NCBI GenBank assembly: GCA_026713825.1
Contig: JAPONS010000049.1
Span: 1-64,000, forward strand
Length of the DNA: 64,000 bases
Direction: 5' to 3'
DNA from: Chloroflexota bacterium
Lineage (GTDB): Bacteria; Chloroflexota; Dehalococcoidia; Lucifugimonadales; UBA1127
The notes beneath the pieces were generated by a model that searched no databases, had not been told where the DNA came from, and saw only the letters and a program-made list of their open reading frames with translations. This document shows positions 27,479 through 34,891 of this stretch, in pieces. The stretch's first letter is position 1. Every line of letters begins with the position of its first letter. Position numbers and translations under genes: made by a program.

Positions 27479-28168
27479 ATGCCCGTCAAAGAACGCCGCC
27501 CACGCCGACCGCGCTCGCCGAGGAAGCGCGCCGCCGAGGTGCAGGCGCTGCTGGAGGCGCAGCAGGGGCGGGCCGAGTGGTCGCCGCGCTATGACCCGGT
27601 GACGGAACTGGTCTTCACAATTCTGTCGCAGCACACGTCTGACGTGAACTCGGAGCGGGCAGGGCACCGGCTCAAGGCGGCCTACCCATCGTGGGACGCG
27701 ATAGCAGACGCTGAACCGGAGGAGATCACGCCGTACGTGCTGTCGGCTGGGCTCGCAAAGCAAAAGGTGCCGCGGATCCAGGAGACGCTGAAGCAGGTGC
27801 GCGACATGACGGGGGGCTTCGATCTTTCCTTCCTGGCGGAAATGCCGATGGAAGAGGCGAAGGCGTGGCTGAGGGCGCTGCCGGGCGTTGGGCCGAAGAC
27901 AACAGCCATCGTCCTTTGCTTCGCGCTTGGGATGCCGGCCATGGCGGTCGACACGCACGTCCACCGTGTCTCGAAGCGGCTGGGGCTCATCGGGCCAAAG
28001 GTGTCCGCGGAAAAGGCGCACGACGTGCTGGAGGCACTGGTGGCGCCGGAGGACGTCTATGCCTTCCACGTCGCGCTGATATCGCATGGGCGGCAGGTGT
28101 GCAGGGCGCTGCGGCCGCTGTGCGCCGGCTGCGTTCTTCGCGACGGCTGCCCGGCGAGGCGAGAGTAA
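27479..28168 (+). CDS. nth: Endonuclease III-like DNA glycosylase
   Basis: It removes oxidised pyrimidines. The HhH motif LPGVGPKTTA contains the catalytic Lys, and AVDTHVHRVSKRLGL contains the catalytic Asp. The [4Fe-4S] ligands are spaced C-x6-C-x2-C-x5-C (CRALRPLCAGCVLRDGC). The N-terminus is basic. ATG 27479 has AGAGGAAG upstream; the open frame before it is not conserved. Fully equipped for base-excision repair. Confidence 0.94.
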   Translation: MPVKERRPRRPRSPRKRAAEVQALLEAQQGRAEWSPRYDPVTELVFTILSQHTSDVNSERAGHRLKAAYPSWDAIADAEPEEITPYVLSAGLAKQKVPRIQETLKQVRDMTGGFDLSFLAEMPMEEAKAWLRALPGVGPKTTAIVLCFALGMPAMAVDTHVHRVSKRLGLIGPKVSAEKAHDVLEALVAPEDVYAFHVALISHGRQVCRALRPLCAGCVLRDGCPARRE

Positions 28169-28222
28169 TCGGAAGCAACGCGGTCCGGCAATTCAGACCG
28201 CGTCCTGATACGGGAGTCAGGT
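28169..28222. repeat. Short hairpin and repeat-like segment after nth
   Basis: GCGGTC and GACCGC form a short stem, and CCTGATACGGGAG resembles part of the type A repeat. It separates nth from the next gene, and GGGAG at its end serves as ribosome site. Confidence 0.45.
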
Positions 28223-29398
28223 TTGAGAAGAAGGCTAGTTGGCCGCTGGCAGCGAGTCTTCTACAGATTCCTCTCCATTTCCCTGAAGTACGCAGCACTC
28301 CCCCTCATTGTGCTGGCCGTGATCATCATGGTCGTACCTCAGGCGCGAGCCGCCTTCCATACCGCGCTATTTGTCACGCAGACACTGGACTTGCCTGTGC
28401 AGCCGCAATCATGGTTAACCCGTGAGCCCGTGCGCTACGAGGCCGTCTATGGTTCGGAAGAGGGGAGCGAGGTAGCGGACGTGTACCGGCTCCCTGACGG
28501 GAAACCCCGCGCTGCGGTGTTGCTATCGATCGGAGCCAGTCCGACGGGGCTCAGCGACGCGACCACGGTCAACCTGGGGAAGGCGCTGGCGCGGGCCGGT
28601 TTCGTGACGATGCTGCACTGGCCGCCGGACCTGGGGCGCGACGCCGACATGCAGCGGGACGACCCGGAGAAGCTGGTGCGCGCGTTCGAGTTCCTCACGG
28701 CGCAGGACTACGTGGACCCGGAGCGCACGGGCATCGGCGGGTTCAGCGTTGGCGGCTCCTTCGCGATGGTGGCCGCGGCGGACCCGCGAATCCGCGATGA
28801 GGTGCATTTCATCAATGTCTTCGGCCCGTACTACGATCTTGAATCGCTTATACGTCAGGCGGTGTCCCGGAGCGTTGTCCATGCAGGCGAGCGCAGGCCT
28901 TGGGAGCCGCATTCGCTGACGATGCGCATTCTCTCGCACGAGCTGATCGAGACGGTGGATGACGCTGAGGACGCGGCCGTCCTCACAGCCCATTTCCTGG
29001 ACGGCATGCCCGTCGACGCTGCGGAGTTGAAGGCGCTTTCGCTACAGGGCAGCACGGTTGCCCGCCTCATCGACGGGGTGTCGCCGCGGGAGGCAGAGAC
29101 GCTTTACTTCACATTGCCACAGGACTTTCGCGACGGGCTGGCTGATATCTCGCCGTCCAACCACATCGAGGGGTTGCGTGCCCGCCTGCTCGTGATGCAC
29201 GACCGGTACGACCGGCACGTGCCCGTTGCGGAGTCGCGGCGGCTGGTGGAGGCGGTCGGGGACCGGGATGACGTTCGCTACACGGAGTTCCTGTCCTTCA
29301 ACCACACGATCCCCGGTGAAGGGGGCCTGCTCGACCGCATCGGGCAGGCGTTTCGCCTCTCACGCCATATGTACGATCTCATCCGCATCGCCCGTTGA
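28223..29398 (+). CDS. Membrane-anchored alpha/beta hydrolase
   Basis: A single N-terminal hydrophobic helix (about 21-39) should anchor the protein, with the hydrolase domain outside. The nucleophile elbow is GGFSVGGS (Ser175). A late LLVMHDRYDRHVP gives the acid Asp and FLSFNHTIPGE the His, so the triad looks complete. It resembles dienelactone-hydrolase-like and peptidase S9-like family members; the substrate is unknown. TTG start with GGGAG at good spacing. No cofactor motif. Confidence 0.8.
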   Translation: MRRRLVGRWQRVFYRFLSISLKYAALPLIVLAVIIMVVPQARAAFHTALFVTQTLDLPVQPQSWLTREPVRYEAVYGSEEGSEVADVYRLPDGKPRAAVLLSIGASPTGLSDATTVNLGKALARAGFVTMLHWPPDLGRDADMQRDDPEKLVRAFEFLTAQDYVDPERTGIGGFSVGGSFAMVAAADPRIRDEVHFINVFGPYYDLESLIRQAVSRSVVHAGERRPWEPHSLTMRILSHELIETVDDAEDAAVLTAHFLDGMPVDAAELKALSLQGSTVARLIDGVSPREAETLYFTLPQDFRDGLADISPSNHIEGLRARLLVMHDRYDRHVPVAESRRLVEAVGDRDDVRYTEFLSFNHTIPGEGGLLDRIGQAFRLSRHMYDLIRIAR

Positions 29399-29471
29399 CG
29401 CGCGCTGTCGCCGGGCAGCGGCATCAAGAGGCAACCGGCGGACATTTCTATTACTGGGGCTTCATACGGCG

Positions 29472-29477
29472 TATACT
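29472..29477 (+). promoter_or_regulatory. -10 box (TATACT) of the selenoprotein gene
   Basis: TATACT about 50 bases upstream of the GTG start. No good -35 is seen. It indicates that this gene has its own promoter. Confidence 0.5.
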
Positions 29478-29528
29478 GGAGTTACTACATTTTAGCATTG
29501 AGCAATATTCGGGAAAGGAGGAGTGTCT

Positions 29529-30740
29529 GTGAAACGCCGGACCGGAATCATCATCGCCCTTGCGGTGGCGGTGGCGGCGCTGGGCCTCGCGGGCTGCTCC
29601 GGCGGCGATAGCGACGAGACCGCGGCGTCGGCATCCGCCGCGGCAGTGGGCGTCGCGCCGGCGGCAACCGTCGCGCCGGAGGCGCCGAGGATCAGCGCGC
29701 TCGAAGATGCGCTGCAGCGCGGCGTCGAGATCACGGCGGCCACGGGGAGCGATGAGGACCAGGCGCCGGAGTTCACCGGGCTTACCAAGTGGCTCAACAG
29801 CCCGCCCCTGACCATGACGGGGCTGCAGGGCGAGGTTGTCCTGGTGGACTTCTGGACATACACCTGAATTAACTGTCTGAGAACGCTTCCGTACCTGCGC
29901 GACTGGAACGAGAAGTACGCCGCCAACGGGCTCACAATCGTTGGCGTCCACGCACCGGAGTTCGAGTTTGAAAAGGACGAGGGGAACGTCCGAGAAGCAA
30001 TGGTCCGGGAGCGGATAACGTGGCCGGTGGCCATGGACAACGATTTCAACACCTGGAGGGCCTACAAGAACCGGTACTGGCCCCACAAGTTCCTGATGGA
30101 CCAGAGCGGAGAGGCGCGCTTCCACCACATTGGCGAGGGCGCGTACCTTGAGACTGAGCTCTGGATCCGCGCGCTGCTGGAAGAGGCCGGCAACGACATC
30201 TCCCACATCCCCGTCGGCGGCGTGGTCCCTGAGGAGGGCGACGCGCCTCCCTCCGGCGAGCCACGGACCCACGAGATCTACGCGGGCAGCGCGTGGGGCA
30301 CCCGGAAATACCTGGGCAACGACGTGTCCGTGAGAGACAGCACTCCAATCCAGTTCAGCGACCCGGGTGACTACGAGGACGGCAGGTTCTACCTGCACGG
30401 CCTCTGGGGCATCGACAGCGAGAGCGTGACTCACGGCAGGGCCTCGAACGACTTCGAGGGCTACGTGGCCATCAACTACAATGCTCGGAGCGTCAATGTC
30501 GTCGTGCGGCCCACGGGCGGCGACCCATTCCCGGTAATCGTGACGCTGAACGGCGAGCCGGTGCCCGCCGAGCACCGCGGCAAGGACGTCATGGAGGATG
30601 GCGAGGGCAACACGGTGCTCAGCATCGACGGCCCGCGCATGTACAACGTGATCCAGAGCCCGATGCAGGGCCGCGCCGAGCTTCGGTTGAGCACAAACTC
30701 GCCGGACTTCAGTTTGTTCACATATACCTTTAGCAGGTAA
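29529..30740 (+). CDS. Thioredoxin-fold lipoprotein, DipZ/TlpA type, with in-frame UGA (putative selenocysteine)
   Basis: A thiol-disulfide oxidoreductase predicted to sit outside the membrane. The signal peptide ends in the lipobox LAGC (Cys23). A Ser/Ala-rich linker (about 25-80) leads to the thioredoxin domain at GEVVLVDFWTYT. Codon 113 (29865-29867) is TGA, then Ile-Asn-Cys116, so the redox motif is U-x-x-C where homologues have CINC. The frame continues without another stop through LRTLPYLRDW, GLTIVGVHAPEFEFEKD and RYWPHKFLMD to a DipZ-type C-terminal beta-rich domain, 403 residues in all. GTG 29529 has AAAGGAGG 7 bases upstream. A standard gene caller would split it at 29867. A nonsense mutation is the alternative, but the exact position and the intact remainder favour recoding. 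Confidence 0.85.
29887..29908 (+). promoter_or_regulatory. Candidate bacterial SECIS stem-loop
   Basis: TTCCGT pairs with AC-(T)-GGAA, leaving a bulged T and a 9-base loop (29893-29901) that contains G residues. The loop begins 26 bases after the TGA, within the usual 16-37 base range for bacterial SECIS elements. The stem is short and I could not compute its energy. Confidence 0.4.
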
Positions 30741-30763
30741 GGCGAGACTGTTAACGTGCACTT

Positions 30764-30795
30764 GAGGGGCGGCTGACGAGCCGCCCCTCCTTTTA
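30764..30795 (+). terminator. Rho-independent terminator after the selenoprotein gene
   Basis: GAGGGGCGGCT-gacg-AGCCGCCCCTC is a perfect 11-bp stem with a CTTTT tail. It also lies 4 bases from the end of the convergent surface-protein gene, so it may serve both. Confidence 0.9.
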
Positions 30796-30799
30796 GTTA

Positions 30800-31756
30800 T
30801 CACGGCGAGGGCAAGATCTTGCCGTCCGTGCTGGCGTACACCCAATAACCCTTACCCAGCATGAGGGGCGCCCGAAGTGTGACCCTGTCGCGGCCGTCGA
30901 ATTCACCATGTACATCACTGTCGGTCGCTGAACCGCCCGGAGACTGCTCGATATATTCCCCCGCTTGGCAGGGCTCCGCGCCCTGCTCCACGTCTGCTTT
31001 GGTGACCGGCGAGCCGGTGCACGGGTTGGTCTCGCCTGCCGCAACAGTAATGGTGTCACCGGGTGAAATAGGGGTCCATGTCTCGGAATGCGGCACGTAA
31101 CCAAATGCCTTTGCCCAGCCCGCGTCGTCTCCACTGCGCAGTTTGCTGAAGTAATCGTCCGCTGCAACGGCGCACGATATATCAAACCCGTAATGAAAGC
31201 GCCAACTCACCACGGGCACAAGGTTCCACCCTATGACTACGGGTATTTCTGGTGGTGGAAGGGGAGGCTGGGAGCCTGTGCCCACCAGCCGAGTCCGCAA
31301 TATGGCTAATGGCTGAAAACTGTCAGTACGGATAAAATAAGCCTGCCAAGACCTCATCCCTTTAAGGTCACCCGCAAGAACCCCCGTCTCAGGGTCCCGG
31401 CGAGACACCAGCCATGTCTTGTTGGTGTTGTCAAAGGTCATCACCACATCCGCCGGATGCCGCCACATCACGCTGTTAATTGAGGGGTTTGGGGGCATGA
31501 AGGGTAGGGATATGAGATTCCAACCTGGAACCATGGAAATCCGAGTGAGTTGAGATCCTCCTCGACTGTTTATTATGGTAAGTTCTCCACATGATACGAT
31601 TTCATTCTCGTCGTCTGACTGAGGATCGCCCGCTTGGTTCTCCGCCGCGATTGCTAGGGGATACTCGCGTGACTCAGGGAGCGGTGCGCTGAAGCTTACC
31701 CAGATAAGTAAGACTGACAGCGGTAGAGCTGCCATGGTCCGCATCGCGCGTTTCAT
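30800..31756 (-). CDS. Secreted protein with two GWNL half-repeats
   Basis: A signal peptide (MKRAMRTMAALPLSVLLIW...) starts at ATG 31756, with GAGGG at good spacing; the longer frame adds 16 unlikely residues. The mature part has two similar halves: PGWNLISLPFMP (about residue 78) with a later LKGMRSWQAYFIRTD, and IGWNLVPV (about 176) with MLGKGYWVYASTD. Each half reads as a small beta domain beginning GWNL and ending in a [YA]-[WY]-V strand. This architecture occurs in surface proteins of Chloroflexota, to my knowledge without known function. Base composition is more AT-rich than the average here. Confidence 0.75.
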   Translation of the reverse strand: MKRAMRTMAALPLSVLLIWVSFSAPLPESREYPLAIAAENQAGDPQSDDENEIVSCGELTIINSRGGSQLTRISMVPGWNLISLPFMPPNPSINSVMWRHPADVVMTFDNTNKTWLVSRRDPETGVLAGDLKGMRSWQAYFIRTDSFQPLAILRTRLVGTGSQPPLPPPEIPVVIGWNLVPVVSWRFHYGFDISCAVAADDYFSKLRSGDDAGWAKAFGYVPHSETWTPISPGDTITVAAGETNPCTGSPVTKADVEQGAEPCQAGEYIEQSPGGSATDSDVHGEFDGRDRVTLRAPLMLGKGYWVYASTDGKILPSP

Positions 31757-32075
31757 CTTGCTAGCCCTCAATAGGCTTAGACGTACCTTGACGCCATTGC
31801 TCAAGCACTCCTCAGACGTGTTGCGAGCGTATCCAGGTCAGGATGAGCCAACCTTGTAGCGCTATGCTGGTGCCATGTGCCACTAAACCAAGATGCTATC
31901 TGTACAACGGCGGGCGTTGTAGGGTAGTTCCACTTCCATAGGGGAGTGGACCACGCGCTGCTGAAACAAGCCGAAATCCAGAGGGCGTGGCATGAGAAGC
32001 AACGCGCGGTCAAGGCAGATGGATCATTCTGAATGATGCTCTTGGGCCTGGACACGCCGCTCCCCCTCCACTCCC
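31757..32075. other. Gene-free, AT-richer intergenic region
   Basis: About 320 bases without a convincing gene. It contains a perfect hairpin TACAACG-gcggg-CGTTGTA (31903-31921) and ATCATT-ctg-AATGAT (32023-32037). An open frame of 120 codons on the minus strand has no family resemblance. Confidence 0.5.
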
Positions 32076-33029
32076 TCACGGCGTGGGCGGGAGCCACTCC
32101 GGGCGGCCGGAGCGGATGGCTGCGAACAGGTAGGTGGTCACGTAGGTGCGGTACGGCGACCACCGCAACGAGTACTCCAGCGCTTCCTCCGCGGTCATGC
32201 GGACGCCGTTGTTGACCAACTCGCCGAGGGTGCGCTGGATGGCGAGGTCTCCGTGGGGGAAGCCGTCAGTGCGGCCGAGGGTGCGGACGAGGAGCCAGTG
32301 CACCGTCCACACGCCCACGCCGCGCAACGGTGTTAGCGCGTCGAGAACTTCGTCATCTGTGCAGTGGAAGAGGCCTTCCAGGTCAATTTCGCCGGAGGCC
32401 TCCTTGGCCGCGATGTCCGCGACGTACTCCGCCTTGCGCCAACTGAGCTTCTGCCCTCGCAGCCCCTCGACGCCGGCGGCGGCCAGCGCCTGCGGCGTGG
32501 GGAAGGCGCGGTATTCCACGCCGTCGACGGTGATGGTCTCGCCGTATGCTTCCATGACGGCCGTGCGCACAGCGCGAGCCACCTGCCCGCTGATCTGCTG
32601 GCCAAGGATGGCGTTCACGAGTCCCTCAAGGACGGATGTGCCCTGGGGCACGCGGAAGCCCCGGTGCATGGCAGTGAGGGGGGCGAGGAACGGGTCCCCC
32701 TGTGCCAATTCGTAAAAGGGGACGAGGTCGACGTTTGTCTGGAAGACCCACTCGACTTGGCGGCGGGCCGCCTCGACGGCGTTGTCGTCCAGGGACGGGG
32801 CGACTACCTCGACATCGAGGAGCGGGGCGTGGACATCGCCCAGGGAGCGCACCCTGGCGACGCCGAGGCCGTTCGGGAGGTCGACAACGCGGCTGTAGAC
32901 GTCGTCCTCGTAAAACTCCCACAGGTTGTGGCCGCGAAAGTGGGTCGCGTAGTCGGCGGTCATCGAGAAATCGAAGGGCGGCAGTGGCCGGATTGTGAAC
33001 GTCGCGCGTTGCAGGGGGGCGGCGGTCAT
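32076..33029 (-). CDS. AlkA-like DNA-3-methyladenine glycosylase
   Basis: A base-excision repair glycosylase of the HhH-GPD superfamily. The N-terminal AlkA-like domain (FDFSMTADYATHF) precedes EGLVNAILGQQISGQVARA. The HhH loop LRGVGVWTVHWLLVRTLGR leads to the catalytic Asp in FPHGDLAIQ. No iron-sulfur cluster cysteines, as expected for AlkA. ATG 33029 overlaps the MFS stop (ATGA) and has AGGAG upstream, so the two are coupled despite unrelated roles. Confidence 0.88.
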   Translation of the reverse strand: MTAAPLQRATFTIRPLPPFDFSMTADYATHFRGHNLWEFYEDDVYSRVVDLPNGLGVARVRSLGDVHAPLLDVEVVAPSLDDNAVEAARRQVEWVFQTNVDLVPFYELAQGDPFLAPLTAMHRGFRVPQGTSVLEGLVNAILGQQISGQVARAVRTAVMEAYGETITVDGVEYRAFPTPQALAAAGVEGLRGQKLSWRKAEYVADIAAKEASGEIDLEGLFHCTDDEVLDALTPLRGVGVWTVHWLLVRTLGRTDGFPHGDLAIQRTLGELVNNGVRMTAEEALEYSLRWSPYRTYVTTYLFAAIRSGRPEWLPPTP

Positions 33030-34360
33030 GCGGAGCTCCTCGGAATAGGGCTGCGGACGGCGATGAGCATGAAGACCACGCTCAGGAACGCCGCCGCGCT
33101 CATGGCGACCAGCGACAGGCTGTAGCTGCCGGTAGAGTCGAAGATCAGGGGCATGAAGAGGACGCCGCCGGCGCTCATGAACACCGGGAAGGGCCTGCTT
33201 ACGCCGACGATGGCGCCCAGGTGCCGCCTGCCGAAGAAGGAGGGCCACACCAGGCTTTGCACCACCACGAGCCCGGAAACGCCAACACCCACCATGGCCG
33301 CGAACACGTACGCGCTGTCGCCATTGAGCACGATGAGGAGCGGGAAGGTCAGGGCGTTGAACAGGCCGACGCCAACCGCGAGCGCGGCTATGTGGACCTT
33401 GTCGGCGACCCAACCCCAGAGGAAGCGGCTGGTCATGCTGAACAGGCCGTAGATGGTGGCGCCCAACGCCGCCGCCGCCGGGTCAAAACCCTTCCACTCA
33501 TACATTGGCGCCATTATGGCGGGCACGCTCATTGACGACGTGGTGGCGAAGCAGAGGGTTATGACGAGCAACCAGAAGAGCCTGGACCGAACCGCGGTGT
33601 GCGCATCGACGGCCGGCTCCTCCCGCATAGGGCGGGACGATTGAGACGGCGCGTCCGGGGAGAGGCCATCCGGATGCATGCCAAGGTCCTCCGGCTGCCG
33701 AACGATAAGCAGCGACGGCAGAACGGACATGGTCAGGGACAGGCACGCGAGCAGGACCCATGCCGCCTGCCAGCCGAGCTCACCGACGAGCAAGGCGATG
33801 GGGGCGGGCAAGACAAACGCAGCGGTGCTCGACCCCATTGTGGCGGCGGCGACGGCGCGGCCACGGTACTTGCGGAACCAGCGGGGCACCACGGCTTGGG
33901 TGAACAGCATGGCGTGCCCGCCGGACATGAAGCCGGTCACCACGCCCACCAACAACCAGAACTGCCACACCTCGGTCACACGGCTGGTGAGGGCCAGGCT
34001 GCTCGCGATGACGAGTCCGGTGAGGAAGACCGCGCGCCGCGCGCCGTTCCGGGTGTCAGCGAAGCGGGTGAGGGCGAATGCGCCGAGCGCGCCCATGAGG
34101 ATGCGGAGGAAGAGACCGGCGAAAACGTCTGTGATGGTCCAGTCGAGGTCCTCACGCATGGGGTTGGCGATGACGCCGAGGGACCAGTTAATGCCGTTGG
34201 ACACGAACATCATGGAGAACCCGATGGCGACCATGACGTAGCCGTGGAAGAACGGCAGCCGGTGCCGCCACGTGCGGGGGATGGCGGCCTCAGGGGCGGG
34301 CGTGGTTTCCAATGCGCTCCTTGGTCCGGTGCAGGGCACTATGAGAATGGCCGGGGCCAT
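33026..34360 (-). CDS. Major facilitator superfamily transporter
   Basis: About 12 hydrophobic helices over 444 residues. The start HGYVMVAIGFSMMF, the FADTRNGARR loop after helix 2-3 (motif A position) and the central charged loop before AVRSRLFWLLVITLCFA match MFS carriers of the monocarboxylate/oxalate-formate type. The substrate is unknown. The ATG at 34360 is preceded by GGAAGGG; the open frame extending to 34648 is unconserved. Confidence 0.85.
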   Translation of the reverse strand: MAPAILIVPCTGPRSALETTPAPEAAIPRTWRHRLPFFHGYVMVAIGFSMMFVSNGINWSLGVIANPMREDLDWTITDVFAGLFLRILMGALGAFALTRFADTRNGARRAVFLTGLVIASSLALTSRVTEVWQFWLLVGVVTGFMSGGHAMLFTQAVVPRWFRKYRGRAVAAATMGSSTAAFVLPAPIALLVGELGWQAAWVLLACLSLTMSVLPSLLIVRQPEDLGMHPDGLSPDAPSQSSRPMREEPAVDAHTAVRSRLFWLLVITLCFATTSSMSVPAIMAPMYEWKGFDPAAAALGATIYGLFSMTSRFLWGWVADKVHIAALAVGVGLFNALTFPLLIVLNGDSAYVFAAMVGVGVSGLVVVQSLVWPSFFGRRHLGAIVGVSRPFPVFMSAGGVLFMPLIFDSTGSYSLSLVAMSAAAFLSVVFMLIAVRSPIPRSSA

Positions 34361-34769
34361 GATACACCCTTCCGGCCCGGGCCGGTGTGCGGCCTGCTCC
34401 CGCGTGGATGTTGGGGGGCGAAGGCTGTTGGGGGCGGCGGCGCACACCATTGGTTTGGATTGGTCGCGGATTCTTCCGTAGCTGCGGCCGAGGTTGTTTC
34501 GCCTTTGTTTTATAGGGAAAGTGTCGCATTTCAGACACAAGTTAAATGAAAAAGTTTTTTTGCCCGTCCGCCTATCCAACCCCTGACAGGGACGCAGGGC
34601 GCCAGGGAACAGCCCGTCGTCCTGACGGGGTGGGAATTTGGGATGCACCGGTTGCGTCGAACGCTTGCGTCATTCATGGAGTACAGCGTAGCGAGTGGGG
34701 GCGCTTACGCGCGAGGGGGTTGTGTCAGGGTTTTGGCTTTGCGGCAGCCGATGGGCGCGGGGTTTCTGG

Positions 34770-34789
34770 ATACCGGCATGCGCCGGTAT
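34770..34789. repeat. Type B hairpin repeat, inverted orientation
   Basis: ATACCGGC-atgc-GCCGGTAT. Read on the minus strand it continues into CCAGA, as do the copies at 9548 and 19674 (CCAG). Confidence 0.75.
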
Positions 34790-34837
34790 GAGGGAGGATT
34801 TTGCGGTCTTAGGGTGAACGGGGACGTCTGACGTCAA

Positions 34838-34868
34838 GAGGCCCGGCGGTGTCTGGCCGCCGGGCCTC
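34838..34868. terminator. Hairpin terminator downstream of the VWA gene
   Basis: GAGGCCCGGCGG and CCGCCGGGCCTC form a perfect 12-bp stem with a 7-base loop, 23 bases beyond the VWA stop. The minus-strand tail (TTGACG) is not T-rich; the plus-strand tail is TCTTTCC. Confidence 0.65.
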
Positions 34869-34891
34869 TCTTTCCGCTCGGTCTGTGGGAG

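Larger units (their letters stand above)
34361..34891. other. Gene-free region between the MFS gene and the VWA gene
   Basis: About 530 bases. It holds an A/T patch (AATGAAAAAGTTTTTTT, about 34545-34561), a type B repeat hairpin (34770-34789) and a strong hairpin (34838-34868). An 81-codon plus-strand frame runs through the repeat and is not a real gene. Confidence 0.55.

Noticed and set aside
29529-29867. Truncated lipoprotein as an independent 112-residue gene, or a pseudogene with a nonsense mutation
   Set aside because: The stop falls exactly on the catalytic Cys, and the frame downstream is intact with all family residues, so recoding is more economical. Kept as the named alternative.
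31801-32163. 120-codon minus-strand frame between the surface protein and the glycosylase
   Set aside because: It overlaps the 3' end of the glycosylase gene in another frame and has no recognisable domain or ribosome site.
34546-34791. 81-codon frame before the VWA terminator
   Set aside because: Its 3' part is a type B hairpin repeat read through (GVSGYRHAPV), it lacks a ribosome site and resembles no protein.
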